DNA of 64,000 nt from contig CM049308.1 in NCBI GenBank assembly GCA_026874595.1, forward strand, positions 97,809,124 to 97,873,123, given 5' to 3'. The translations under genes were made by a program, and so were the position numbers. Below the pieces are notes generated by a model. The model did not search any database. It was not told where the DNA came from and saw only the letters and a program-made list of their open reading frames with translations. Below, piece by piece: positions 23,602 to 34,675 of this stretch. This stretch comes from Sipunculus nudus. Taxonomy: Eukaryota > Annelida > Sipuncula > Golfingiida > Sipunculidae. The number at the start of each line of letters is the position of its first letter. The stretch's first letter is position 1.

Positions 23602-23689
23602 GTGATGCATGGTGGTTTGTTTGAAGAAGATAATGTTACTCTAGATGATATAAGAAAAACAGATCGTGTCAGGCAGCCTCCAGATTCAG
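23602..23689 (+). CDS. PPP5C: PP5 catalytic-domain exon (VMHGGLF...QPPDS)
   Basis: An 88-nt internal exon: acceptor 'tttctaccaag' (AG at 23600-23601), 29 codons, one base of a Gly codon, donor G|GTATGC at 23690. The translation, [20 protein letters not shown] followed by DRVRQPPDS, matches human PP5 from residue 350. His in MHGG corresponds to metal ligand His352. The [13 protein letters not shown] and RQPPDSG strings are PP5-specific within the PPP family. Joined directly to the exon at 5983-6043 (donor 6044) it would run AAG-TGA and stop, so an exon of about 82 nt must lie between. No following exon (the MCDLLWSDP region) was found in the remaining 40 kb. Confidence 0.9.
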
Positions 23690-24346
23690 GTATGCATTGA
23701 AATATCATTGAACACATGCACATAATAAGAAATAAATGTTATTGACTGGGGATTTTATTGAAATTAATCACAGATTTTGTATTTCCTTTGTAGATTAGTA
23801 GTAATTTGAAAGAAAATATATATTTTAACAGTCCATCCTGTTAATGTCTGAGTTATTTCTGATATATAATTTTCCATTGATATAAAGTCATATTGGCCTC
23901 TGGTTGTATCATCTTAGCATCATGACCAGTCTGTGACTGCTTAATGAAAAAGTCATATATGTGAGCCATGAACCAGTAAATCCTTGGCAGATGCATCACA
24001 CAAATTTAGGTAATTAACTTAATAACTAAATTATTAGCATAAATGTTAAATAATTTCCTAAAATTTTGCCAAACTTTGACTTTGATTATCCCCTTGTTGA
24101 CTGATGCATTTCAATCCTTTCAGTAATACCTGCATGAATATATGCCACGCCTTGTTGGTCAGTTGCAACAATTAATTAATTAACTTAATTCAATTGTAGA
24201 GCTCATTTCATTATTTTTGTGAGAGAAATAAGGTGAATACATTCAAACTAAATTATTCTTTCCATCCTTCATTGGTGTATAGTCAGTTCAAAATATAGCA
24301 AATACTTATAAACTAGATGAATGTTATAATTCTCTATATTTAATTA
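23690..24346 (+). repeat. Intron with decayed family 1 body, left flank
   Basis: The last ~350 bp resemble family 1 core ('aagttattagcataaat', 'cctaaaattttgccaaactttga', 'aactagatgaatgttataat'). The match resumes at 25755, so the TA-flanked element between them is a later insertion. Confidence 0.5.
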
Positions 24347-25752
24347 CCGTAAAATCTCCACTTAAAACCGCACTTCCGATAATAACCGCAACCCAGACTT
24401 TGCCGAAATTCCAGGTGAGACACCGTGAGGGGCTCAAATACTAAGAACCCCCCTTTAAAACCGCACCAACTGTCGCTACAGAATGAATTGACATAAGACA
24501 CAATCAAGCCATCCTCTAGAAATCAACACGCGTAGGTTGAGACATGGCGATTCCTGTCCACTATAAAATTCCTTTGGCATTTTATTTAAACACATCAACA
24601 CACTTTTTTGCAGGGTCACTCATGCATGAAGTTTGGGAAGAGGTAAGGGCCGGTGAACCTCTGCGTGTTTATACAGATTTTATATGCCGTGCAGTATTCT
24701 TGTTTGCTACTGATTTTCCATTATATTTTGGAAAAAAATATTCTGCTGATCAATTTCAAGTCACTGTATATTTTAATTATACAGGAAATATTTTGAAATC
24801 TTAATCTATGATGAAAATTCCATTTTCTTGAATTACTTGGAAGATTCAAATCATTTTCATACCGGTTACTTCGGTATATTCATCGTCACATTGTACATTG
24901 ACATCGCTCCATGTCACAATTTGTTGATGTGTTTGAAAACATCGCTGGTCAACTTAACTAAATATAAAAAAATAACTGAATTTACCTTGTCGAGATATGC
25001 ACGTATAGGAGGTAACAGGTGAAAACGAGTGATTTTAAAGTAAAATTAAAGTGGCCAGTCGAGGTAAGCAAGTTTTTTTTCCTGAAGCAAGTTCCTGTGC
25101 GGGGAGCCATTTTGTCAAGGCAGTGTTCCCGCTAGGCACTCTTGGACGGAATAGGTAGCCGTTCTGTTTACCACCCACCGCGTACAGCCATTAAAAATAT
25201 TCTTAGCAGAATACCGGGGCGTTAAGCACATGGCGGCACTCAAACTTCATTTTAAAACGATCGTCCGCCATTGTGTGACTCTTTACGATGTCAGCTTTTT
25301 ATTCATTTTATGTTTTAAACTTTGCTAAATAATGCCGCAAATGGGTTTAATGTAGACATTTATTTCAATTTTGCTTGACCATGCCAAACGAAGTGGGCCG
25401 CTATGTGTTACAGCAGGGGTGTTATAAACGTATTATTTGGTGCCAATTACCAAGATTTTTATAAAAAGTTATATATCGCACTAAAGATAATCAGCAATAT
25501 TTAATTTACAAATAACAAATAATAGTAAATAAGACATTTACACACGGCTCCCATGCATGCGAGACTGCTGCTAAGGGCGGCCTTTGAAAGTCGCCATATG
25601 ATCGCCCACTCGCGGGCCCAAAACGATGTATGTCAGGAATATAATCAGGAAACCCTTCTAGTATAAACCGCACAGTGCTTTCAGGAAAACAACATGATTT
25701 TAGGATTTTAAATTTCTTGATTAAACCGCGGTTTTAAGTGGAGATTTTACGG
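24347..25752. mobile_element. TA-flanked TIR transposon, 1.4 kb, non-autonomous
   Basis: Perfect terminal inverted repeats of about 26 bp begin CCGTAAAATCTCCACTTAAA at 24347 and mirror at the right end (...GTGGAGATTTTACGG, 25752). They are flanked by TA on both sides (24345-24346, 25753-25754). 'aaaccgca' repeats lie inside both ends. A TA duplication and CCGTAAA-type TIRs suggest the Tc1/mariner-pogo group. Short frames inside (86 codons at 24544, 64 at 24828) show no DDE signature, so it appears non-autonomous. The family 1 paralogue at about 56955-57000 lacks the insertion. Confidence 0.78.
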
Positions 25753-25754
25753 TA

Positions 25755-25949
25755 ATTCTTATTCTAGAAGTTTGCTAGATTTTGTATTGAATCATTAGGG
25801 CTTACAGTTATTAAAGTGCACATTAATTATGTCTACAAAGTGATGTATTGCTATGAAAGCTTGTATGTTCATAAGGCCATCCTAAAAAATTTTTGTCTTG
25901 GGGCTAACCCGGCTGGTCAAAACTTATGGCTGCAACTGGAAATTTTTTT
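25755..25949 (+). repeat. Family 1 body, right flank
   Basis: 'ttctagaagtttgctagattttgtattg...gtctacaaagtgatgtattgctatgaaag' continues the family 1 match (compare 56985-57090 and 61455-61560). Confidence 0.55.
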
Positions 25950-26272
25950 AGCAAACCTGTGAGCTAAATGTGATGGCGCAGCGTTGTCCATCCACTGTCG
26001 TCCGTATGTTTTTCTATGCTATCTCAAAAACCATCAAAAGTAGCAGCTTTAAATTGCATGTAAGAATCAGTCACACGTCATTGGATTGAGCTTATTTTTA
26101 GCGAAGCTGCGAGCTTATGCGATGGTCCAGCGGCATCCGTTGTTCGTCCGTGTGTCGTGCGTTGTCTGTATGTTAACCCTTACTATCTCAAAAATGGCAG
26201 GAGCTAGAATCACCAAACTTTATGCAAAAAAATCTGTCATCCAAAAAACTCTATTGGATTTTGTTTTTTTTC
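25950..26272 (+). mobile_element. Two family 2 5' ends in a row
   Basis: AGCAAACCTGTGAGC at 25950 and AGCGAAGCTGCGAGC at 26100 are both preceded by a T-run and followed by GTCC/GTCGTCCG-type tracts. Only the first ~150 bp of each is present. The second is cut at its 'ggattttgtttttttt' run by a family 1 element. Confidence 0.65.
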
Positions 26273-27156
26273 AGCTCAGCTGACTATAAGTCATCTGAGC
26301 TATAGTCGTGGTCCATTGTCCGTCCGTTTGTCCGTCCATCCGTCCGTCTGTAGATGTGGCACGTTTCGAAACCGTAAGACCTAGTAATCCAGAATTCGGC
26401 ATAATGTTAGATGTCCCAAAGATCTCCTACCAAGCCGAAATCTGGGTCTTTGCGACTTGGTTCCTTTGAGAAATTAAGGAAAAACCTCATTTTTTTATTA
26501 AAAACCTATTTTCACACTTCAGGACTGCCTAATATCAAAACCACTCATCTGTTTTTCCTCATATTTACCATAAATAATCCTCTATATGTACATGCCAGAA
26601 ATTAGGTCTGTATTATATAATTTTAAAAAGTTATGGACCCAAACATAATGCATTTTGTAAATAATCAAGAAAGAAATTTAAACACTTAACACAAAACTTG
26701 TTAAAGCTAAGCACTTTTTTCCCAGTAATACTACTTAAATTAATCAAAATTTAATTGTATAACCAAAATTAGATCAAAATCTTTTAAATTTTTTAAAATA
26801 TTAGCAAATATAAAAATTGGTACCTTAAATTTTGCCCTACTTTGACCATGGCACGTTTTTTTCCTGTAACTGCTGTGGATTTAATTTTCAAAGCATGTTT
26901 TTATTAGCATTTCAACTGTTAACACCAAAAATTTGAAACCCGTTGATCAAAAACTGTAGGTTTTCAAGCACCATGTCACATATTGTTTACATCAAGCTAG
27001 TGTTATAGCAGTTTGCTAGGGCTCAGCTCCCGAGCTTCAGCACTTAGTTCCTGAAATTTGGCATACGGTTAGATGTCTCCAAAATCCTCTTTCATGCCAA
27101 AAATTTGGTCACTAGGACTTAATTCCTTCGAGATATTAATGAAAAACTTCATTTTT
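26273..27156 (+). mobile_element. Family 1 element, 5' part
   Basis: 5' hairpin at 26273-26301, CCGTCCGTTTGTCCG tract, first core unit and the start of the second unit (27055). It is cut at a T-run by the next family 1 copy. Confidence 0.75.
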
Positions 27157-28688
27157 AGCTCAGCTGACTATAAGTCATCTGAGCTATAGTCATGGTCCAT
27201 TGTCCATCGTCCGTCCCTCGTGCCGGACATCCATCCGTAAGACTGGCATGTTTCGACACCATTGGACCTAAGAATCTGAAATTTGCCATACAGTTAGATG
27301 TCCCCAAGATCTCCTACCAAGCCGAAAACTGGGTCTTTGCGACTTCGTTCCATTGAGAAATTAAGGAAAAACCTCAATTTTTTATTATAAACCTATTTTC
27401 ACATTTCAGGACTGCCTAATATCAAAACCACTCATCTGGTTTTCTTCATATTTACCATAAATATTCCTCTATATAGTTCCTATGTACATGCAAGAAATTA
27501 AGTCAGTATTATTTAATTTTAAAAAGTTATGGGCCCAAACATTATGGACTTTGTAAAAAAATCAGGAAAGATATTTGGTCACTTAAGACCAAAAGTGTTA
27601 AAGGTAGGGACTTTTTTTCAGTAATACAACTTTAATTGATCAAAAAAAATTTAATTGAATAACCAAAAATTAGATCAAAATCTGTTAAATATTTTTAAAT
27701 ATTGGCAAAAATATAAAATTGTTACCTTAAATTTTGCCCAAGTTTGACCATGGCACGTTTTTTTCCTGTAAGTACTGCGGATTAAATTTTCACAGCATGT
27801 TTTTGTTAGCATTTTGTCTGTTAACACCAAAAATTTGATCAAAAACTGTAGATTTTATTCAAGTTTTCAAGCACCATGTTACATATTGTTTACATCAAGC
27901 TAGTGTTATGCAGTTTGAAAGAGCTCAGCTCCCCAGCTTCAGCTCTGTTCCTAAAATTTGGCATACATTTAGATGTCTTCAAAATCCCCTACCATGCAAA
28001 GAATTTGGTCACTAGGACTTAATACCTTTGAGATATTAATGAAAAACTTAATTTTTCTATTAAAACCCAATTGTAACTCTTTAAGACTACCTAATATCAA
28101 AACCACTGATCTGACTTCAATCATATATAATACACATATTTTTCTATACATTCTCTATGCACATGCCAGAAATGATGTCAGTATTGCTTAATTGTTTTAA
28201 GTTATGGGCCCAAACATAATGCTCTTTGTAAAAAATCAAGAAATATATTTACTCCCTTAACAAGGGGATTGCTGAAGCTAGAGATTTTTTGTCAGGGATG
28301 TAACAATATTTAATCAAGATTCAATTGAATACCCATAATTAGTTCTGAATTTTTCAAATTTCATAAGTTATTAGTATAAATATAAAATTAGTACCTTAAA
28401 TTTTGCCCAACTTTGACCATGGCACATTTGTTTCCTATGAGTACTGTTGATATAATTTTCATATTATGCACACATAATGATTTCAGCTTTTTAGTTTAGA
28501 AAGCTGAAAGGAATTGGCCAAAAATTGTAGCTTTTATTAATGTTTTTTTGAGACCATGTCAGACCTTGGCTCTCTCCAGCCCCTCTTGAGTCACCTGTAT
28601 GTTGACCTTGATGAACTTTCAGCAGATTATGCATGCTTGAGGCGAGGCATTCACTTGGGCGGCCAGGCAGCTTAGGGCCAGCCACAGG
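27157..28688 (+). mobile_element. Family 1 element, 3' truncated
   Basis: 5' hairpin at 27157-27185 and both core units (27290, 27970). The match to the other long copies ends at 'gccagccacag' (28688). They continue with 'ttgatccaggtgtc' (10227, 47886), so the 3' part has been replaced. Confidence 0.72.
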
Positions 28689-29684
28689 ATTACGGTCTTA
28701 ATGAGCGGGGTCTGAATGGGCGTGCTGCTTTTGAGCGTGGTTTTAATGCGCGCGGTCTGGATGGGCGCGTGACCTAATTAGGTCTTGATGGGCGTGGGCC
28801 GTCTGGCCGTGTTGCACTATGTGAATGGAGAGGAACGCTGGTATCTTTGATATTCCTTCATTTATATCAATAAACAATTCTGAAAATAACAAAGGAGTAT
28901 GACTGGCCGTGTACAACCATGTAAATAGAGATTAGTGTCGGTATTTTTTTACGAACCGTCAGTGATATCGTTTAACAATCATGGAAAACAACAAAGCAGT
29001 ACCGGTCGCCGTGCCTATCCATGTGAATTATGAAAAGCGTCAGTATTTTTAAAAAACTTTTAGTCATATCTTTAACAAATCGTGAAAATAACAAAGCAGC
29101 AGTTTTTAAGGTGCTATGTACTTTATACTGGATACGATCGGCCATTGACTACACTCCGTGCAGTGGGTCCAGATCCCATTTTCAGCCATGCAGCCGTGCA
29201 TTGCAACCTTTTTCTCATCGTATCAGACACATTTTAAGGCCTGAAACAACCGACACCACCCAAACCCTATTCCTGAAACTGGGACCTTGAATTAGGTTTG
29301 TCATTAATCCTCCTGGGTTGAACTTTCCATTTCATAAAGCGAGAAACATGTGTTTTTCTCTTTTACTGTCCACTCATGTGGGTCAAATCCCTCATTGAAA
29401 GCAAGCGTTATTCATATGAACAATAGTGCTTAGTGTTAGAGGTTAAGTGACCGCGATGCACGCATTCCGGTGATTGCCGAAGGCAGTTCGGCTGTGCTCG
29501 GTAAAAAAACGGAAAAATCACTCAAAATTATATGTATATTAAAAATTATTTATTTTCATATCGCCTATGTCACTGCGGGGATAATAACCTTTAAAATGAT
29601 GTATGGCACAATATTGAACACAACCCGGTTATAGAGAACACTGCGAACAAAGGTGAACCGAATTCCTTTTATAAGTATTAGATG
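28689..29684. other. GC-richer segment of unknown origin
   Basis: It begins abruptly at the family 1 breakpoint with a run of 'gtctgaatgggcgtg'-like words (28700-28800), then a three-copy 101-bp tandem repeat. Base composition differs from the surrounding repeats. It may be the left part of the transposon whose right end follows at 29685, but no matching left TIR was seen. Confidence 0.4.
28806..29109 (+). repeat. ~101-bp tandem repeat, three diverged copies
   Basis: Units start at 'gccgtg' 28806, 28906 and 29008 (100 and 102 bp). Each has 'ccatgtgaat'-like, 'gtcagtattttt'-like and 'aacaatcatgaaaataacaaagcag'-like blocks in the same order. The copies differ at many positions. Confidence 0.75.
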
Positions 29685-30156
29685 TAGAGAAGTCCGCGCC
29701 AATCCTGTTTTAGTAACACGCTTTAATAGTCATGCTTTTATTGATATCTGACACAAACAATCATTAGAAGTTTAAAATAAATGAGCAATGATGGAAAGTG
29801 TGAGAAATCCTTTGCTGTTCTATTATCGCGCACCTGCCGATTCTGGGTGTCAGACGATCTTCATTTCTGCAAAATACTAAAAGTATCGACCTGTTATATT
29901 TATTAATCTTAGAGTCTTTATGATGCCCAATCACTTTTAAATAGATTGCACAACAAAACAAATGACATTTTGACAGATTAAAAAAAAAACGTATGAATGT
30001 CAAAGACGAGTGGCTAGTCATACAATTCACCTTTCCCAAGTGGCCTGTCACACTATTCTCGATGGTCATGTATGCTGCTTCAGACCTGTTTTGACCTCCA
30101 GAATGGCTTGAAAAAATTTTTACCTGATATTTACCCTGAAAATGTATACTCGACTT
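29685..30156. mobile_element. Right-end fragment of the 50107-51867 transposon
   Basis: Roughly 470 bp align with 51372-51854 ('tagagaagtccgcg...', 'cgacctgttatatttattaatc', 'tactcgacttatat') with small indels. The terminal ~20 bp of the TIR is gone. The 169-codon minus-strand frame at 29764-30273 crosses the junction and is not kept in the other copy. Confidence 0.7.
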
Positions 30157-32072
30157 ATATAATAAAAATAAAATATATCGAAACTTATTTTTTTCCTTTT
30201 TAGAAAATAGCCGCCAGGTGGCACTGCAGCATTCATTATTGTGCCTTATCTCCAAAACTATAGACAGTGTCACAACTTGATTGCAGCATGTGAAACTAGA
30301 TTTAATGCGTTTATCCTTGTTGGGACTCTGTCATATTGTTCCATTACCATGGTGACCTTATATAGGTTACAATTCTTGAAATCAGTATATGGAGATTTAT
30401 TCCTAAAGACTGTGGCTTATTTTGTTTATGCTTCCCATACTCTATGGCATAATTACATAGCCCTCACTTGGAGTTTTTCCATCTGTCTGTCTGTCTGTCT
30501 GTCTGTCTTCTCATCTGCAACTTTTGAAAATCAGCCAAACCACATAAAGATGTGTTTCAGTTTCCCCCATGATAGGGGTTTTTCCTTTGATCAGATCCTT
30601 ATGTTCCCTGTCTGTCTGCCTTGTAACCCTCGGTGCCTATTGTTTTTGGTCATGATCCATCAAAGGTCAAGGTCAGGGTCACCAAAAACCTAAAAACAGT
30701 TTATTTCTGCATATCTCGTAGAATCTCGTGCCATTTCTCTACAAACGACATGTTACGAGATTTAATTAAATATGACCTAGAAGTCATAATTTTACAACAA
30801 TGGCTTTGAAAGTGGTGTATTTTGTGTAATTTATAAATATCTTGAATTTTTTGTTTTTCATTTTTTGGGAATAGCCACCAGGGAGCGTGGTACGTGTCAC
30901 ACTGTAACATATTTTCTGCAATATCTAAAAAATTATTAAACATGTCACAATTTTTATTATTGTATCTAAAACTAGGATCATTGTCTTATTACCCTGCACA
31001 TGTAGCTTTGTGCTACGGTTACCATGGTGACCAAAATGGGGTAAAACTTGACAATCTGAGAATATGGAACTTTTTGCTTCTATTTCTGTTAAATTTATAC
31101 TACAGAGGTCTAGTCTTTTACACAAGGCTGCATTCCCTTGATTCTAAGTCATTCATTTTCAAGTCTCGTCAAATCTAGCTTGATTTTCCTAAAAATGAGA
31201 AAATACGAGATTTCACAGACATACTGATAACTCGATCACAGTTTATGATAAAGAGGAGTAGTTTTCAGCATTTGGTAGCATTTCAGAAGCTGAACATGGT
31301 TAAATGGCAATTCTCACCATATCTCGTATCATCTCCCGCCAAACGAGAATATTCATGATTTTGAACATGCAAATGTCTATATCTCGGTCATTTAAATGCT
31401 AGAGATTTTATTTTTCTATTGTTCAAGAATCACTAGATTAGTTTTCAGTAACAAAAGTGAATATCTCGTCATATCTCGCACCATTTCTTGTCAAATGAGA
31501 ACATGGGACCATTCAAACGCCTATAATTCTGTTGTTTTTATGCTGAAGACCTATAGTTTTCAGCCATTGATAGCGTCTAACACTCTCGGTCACATTATGT
31601 GATTATATTGTAAGTTTCTTCAAAACTTGCATCGTTATTCTTCAAATAAAGAAAGTACTTCCAATTGCCATGACCATAATTGGCAGCAGTATGTGATAGT
31701 AAATGTCGGCAGGGGCATTACATTTGACAGTTAGAGCATTGTTCTATGGGTGTGCATTGGTCCGTGAAATGACACAATTGGGATTGATCCCACCTGTGCT
31801 TTTGGTTGTTGCCTCTTTCCATGCTTTGTATGGACACACTTTGAGGATTTCCCTGCATTGAGAGCTTTATGACCTGTTCTAAATGTTTTAAAAGGTAATC
31901 CCTTTAAACAAATAAAGAGAGAGGCTCCCTCTAAAGGTTACTGGATGCAGAGATTGTGTTGCTGGTAAACACAATCACAACTATAATATCAGGGACGGAT
32001 TCCCGGTTTTGCAGTTGGGTGTGTTAAATCAGGTACGGATAACCGGTTTGCAATCGGGGGTTGGGGTTAAAT

Positions 32073-32077
<5 letters not shown>

Positions 32078-32143
<66 letters not shown>

Positions 32144-32144
32144 A
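32078..32144. repeat. (TA)n followed by (AAT)n microsatellite
   Basis: About 20 TA dinucleotides, then about nine AAT repeats. The paralogous site at 34080-34120 has fewer units and an interrupted AAT run. Confidence 0.95.
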
Positions 32145-32212
32145 AGCATAAAAATAATATCAACATAATAATAAAATATCTCGAAGCTTACTTTTATCAT
32201 TTTGGAAAATAA

Positions 32213-32226
32213 CCACCAGATGGTGC
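32213..32226 (+). promoter_or_regulatory. CTCF-like motif in family 4 copy 3
   Basis: CCACCAGATGGTGC, 13 of 14 positions; duplicated at 34193-34206. The related site CCGCCAGGTGGCAC is at 30211-30224 (13 of 14). Confidence 0.4.
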
Positions 32227-34073
32227 TGCAGTAATCATCATTGTGAAATATCTCCAAAACTATAAACTGTGGTACAACTTTTATTGCAGCATGTGAAACT
32301 AGATTAAATGCGTTTATCCTCTTGGTGACTGTCATATTGTTCCATTACCATGGTGACCTTATATAGGTTACAATTCTTGAAATCAGTATATGGAGATTTA
32401 TTCCTAAAGACTGTGGCTTATTTTGTTTATGCTTCCCATACTCTATGGCATAATTACATAGCCCTCACTTGGAGTTTTTCCATCTGTCTGTCTGTCTGTC
32501 TGTCTGTCTACTCATCTGCAACTTTTGAAAATCAGCCAAACCACATAAAGATGTGTTTCAGTTTCCCCCATGATAGGGGTTTTTCCTTTGATCAGATCCT
32601 TATGTTCCCTGTCTGTCTGCCTTGTAACCCTCGGTGCCTATTGTTTTTGGTCATGATCCATCAAAGGTCAAGGTCAGGGTCACCAAAAACCTAAAAACAG
32701 TTTATTTCTGCATATCTCGTAGAATCTCGTGCCATTTCTCTACAAACTACATGTTACGAGATTTAATTAAATATGACCTAGAAGTCATAATTTTACAACA
32801 ATGGCTTTGAAAGTGGTGTATTTTGTGTAATTTATAAATATCTTGAATTTTTTGTTTTTCATTTTTTGGGAATAGCCACCAGGGAGCGTGGTACGTGTCA
32901 CACTGTAACATATTTTCTGCAATATCTAAAAAATTATTAAACATGTCACAATTTTTATTATTGTATCTAAAACTAGGATCATTGTCTTATTACCCTGCAC
33001 ATGTAGCTTTGTGCTACGGTTACCATGGTGACCAAAATGGGGTAAAACTTGACAATCTGAGAATATGGAACTTTTTGCTTCTATTTCTGTTAAATTTATA
33101 CTACAGAGGTCTAGTCTTTTACACAAGGCTGCATTCCCTTGATTCTAAGTCATTCATTTTCAAGTCTCGTCAAATCTAGCTTGATTTTCCTAAAAATGAG
33201 AAAATACGAGATTTCACAGAAATACTGATAACTCGATCACAGTTTATGATAAAGAGGAGTAGTTTTCAGCATTTGGTAGCATTTCAGAAGCTGAACATGG
33301 TTAAATGGCAATTCTCACCATATCTCGTATCATCTCCCGCCAAACGAGAATATTCATGATTTTGAACATGCAAATGTCTATATCTCGGTCATTTAAATGC
33401 TAGAGATTTTATTTTTCTATTGTTCAAGAATCACTAGATTAGTTTTCAGTAACAAAAGTGAATATCTCGTCATATCTCGCACCATTTCTTGTCAAACGAG
33501 AACATGGGACCATTCAAACGCCTATAATTCTGTTGTTTTTATGCTGAAGACCTATAGTTTTCAGCCATTGATAGCGTCTAACACTCTCGGTCACATTATG
33601 TGATTATATTGTAAGTTTCTTCAAAACTTGCATCGTTATTCTTCAAATAAAGAAAGTACTTCCAATTGCCATGACCATAATTGGCAGCAGTATGTGATAG
33701 TAAATGTCGGCAGGGGCATTACATTTGACAGTTAGAGCATTGTTCTATGGGTGTGCATTGGTCCGTGAAATGACACAATTGGGATTGATCCCACCTGTGC
33801 TTTTGGTTGTTGCCTCTTTCCATGCTTTGTATGGACACACTTTGAGGATTTCCCTGCATTGAGAGCTTTATGACCTGTTCTAAATGTTTTAAAAGGTAAT
33901 CCCTTTAAACAAATAAAGAGAGAGGCTCCCTCTAAAGGTTACTGGATGCAGAGATTGTGTTGCTGGTAAACACAATCACAACTATAATATCAGGGACGGA
34001 TTCCCGGTTTTGCAGTTGGGTGTGTTAAATCAGGTACGGATAACCGGTTTGCAATCGGGGGTTGGGGTTAAAT

Positions 34074-34079
<6 letters not shown>

Positions 34080-34116
<37 letters not shown>

Positions 34117-34120
34117 ATAA
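34080..34120. repeat. (TA)n microsatellite in second duplicate
   Basis: Shorter counterpart of 32078-32144. This is the main length difference between the two 2.0-kb copies. Confidence 0.95.
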
Positions 34121-34675
34121 AAAAAGCATAAAAATAATATCAACATAATAATAAAATATCTCGAAGCTTACTTTTATCATTTTGGAAAATAACCACCAGA
34201 TGGTGCTGCAGTAATCATCATTGTGAAATATCTCCAAAACTATAAACTGTGGTACAACTTTTATTGCAGCATGTGAAACTAGATTAAATGCGTTTATCCT
34301 CTTGGTGACTGTCATATTCTTCCCTTATCATGGTGACCTAATATAGGTTACAATTCTTGAAATTCAAAATATGAAAATTTATTCGAATAGACTCTGGCTT
34401 ATTTTATTCATGCTTTCAATTCTCTATGGCATGAGTACATGACCTTCACCTGGAGCTTTTTTCCGTCTCTCTGTCTGTTTGTCTAATCGACTGCGACTTG
34501 TCTGTGACTTTTGAAAATCAACATAACCACACGAAGATGTCCATCTTTTTCCCCAACAATAGGGGTTGTTCAAATGACCAGTTCCAAATGTTCCCTGCCT
34601 TTCTGCTGCTTGTTGTCTGTCAGTTTGATTTTCTTATTTCTAGTTCCGGCAAGTTCTCGACCTATGGTCGTCTAG

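Larger units (their letters stand above)
30331..34318 (+). repeat. Near-identical 2.0-kb tandem duplication
   Basis: 30331-32330 and 32332-34318 match almost base for base, offset 2001 bp until the (TA)n tract. Only scattered differences are visible (for example 'aaacgacatg' against 'aaactacatg', 'cacagacata' against 'cacagaaata', 'tcaaatgaga' against 'tcaaacgaga'), plus length changes in (TA)n/(AAT)n. The flanks of each copy (30157-30330 and 32160-32331) are only moderately similar. Unequal crossing-over between diverged family 4 units at 'gactgtcatattgttcc' explains this. Confidence 0.92.
30157..34675 (+). mobile_element. Family 4 element, copy 3, expanded by duplication
   Basis: Family 4 core units ('taccatggtgacc', CTCF-like sites, (CTGT)n tracts at 30482 and 32483) end in TTCCGGCAAG, the hairpin CGACC-TAT-GGTCG (34658-34670) and CTAG at 34672-34675. 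The 5' hairpin is not visible. Most of the length is a 2.0-kb direct duplication. Three AGGTCAAGGTCA-type motifs lie inside. Confidence 0.65.

Noticed and set aside
24544-24804. 86-codon frame as transposase remnant
   Set aside because: It lies in a TIR element but shows no DDE, HTH or zinc-binding pattern; too short to support.
28700-28800. CpG-island promoter
   Set aside because: The GC enrichment is due to short 'gggcgtg' repeats; no conserved frame or transcription signals follow.
29764-30273. Longest frame in the window (169 codons, minus)
   Set aside because: It spans the junction of a transposon fragment and family 4 sequence and is not open in the homologous copy at 51420-51850.
30301-30693. 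150- and 114-codon frames repeated at 30241 and 32350
   Set aside because: Their recurrence is explained by the 2.0-kb duplication. They cross the (CTGT)n tract and have no homology.
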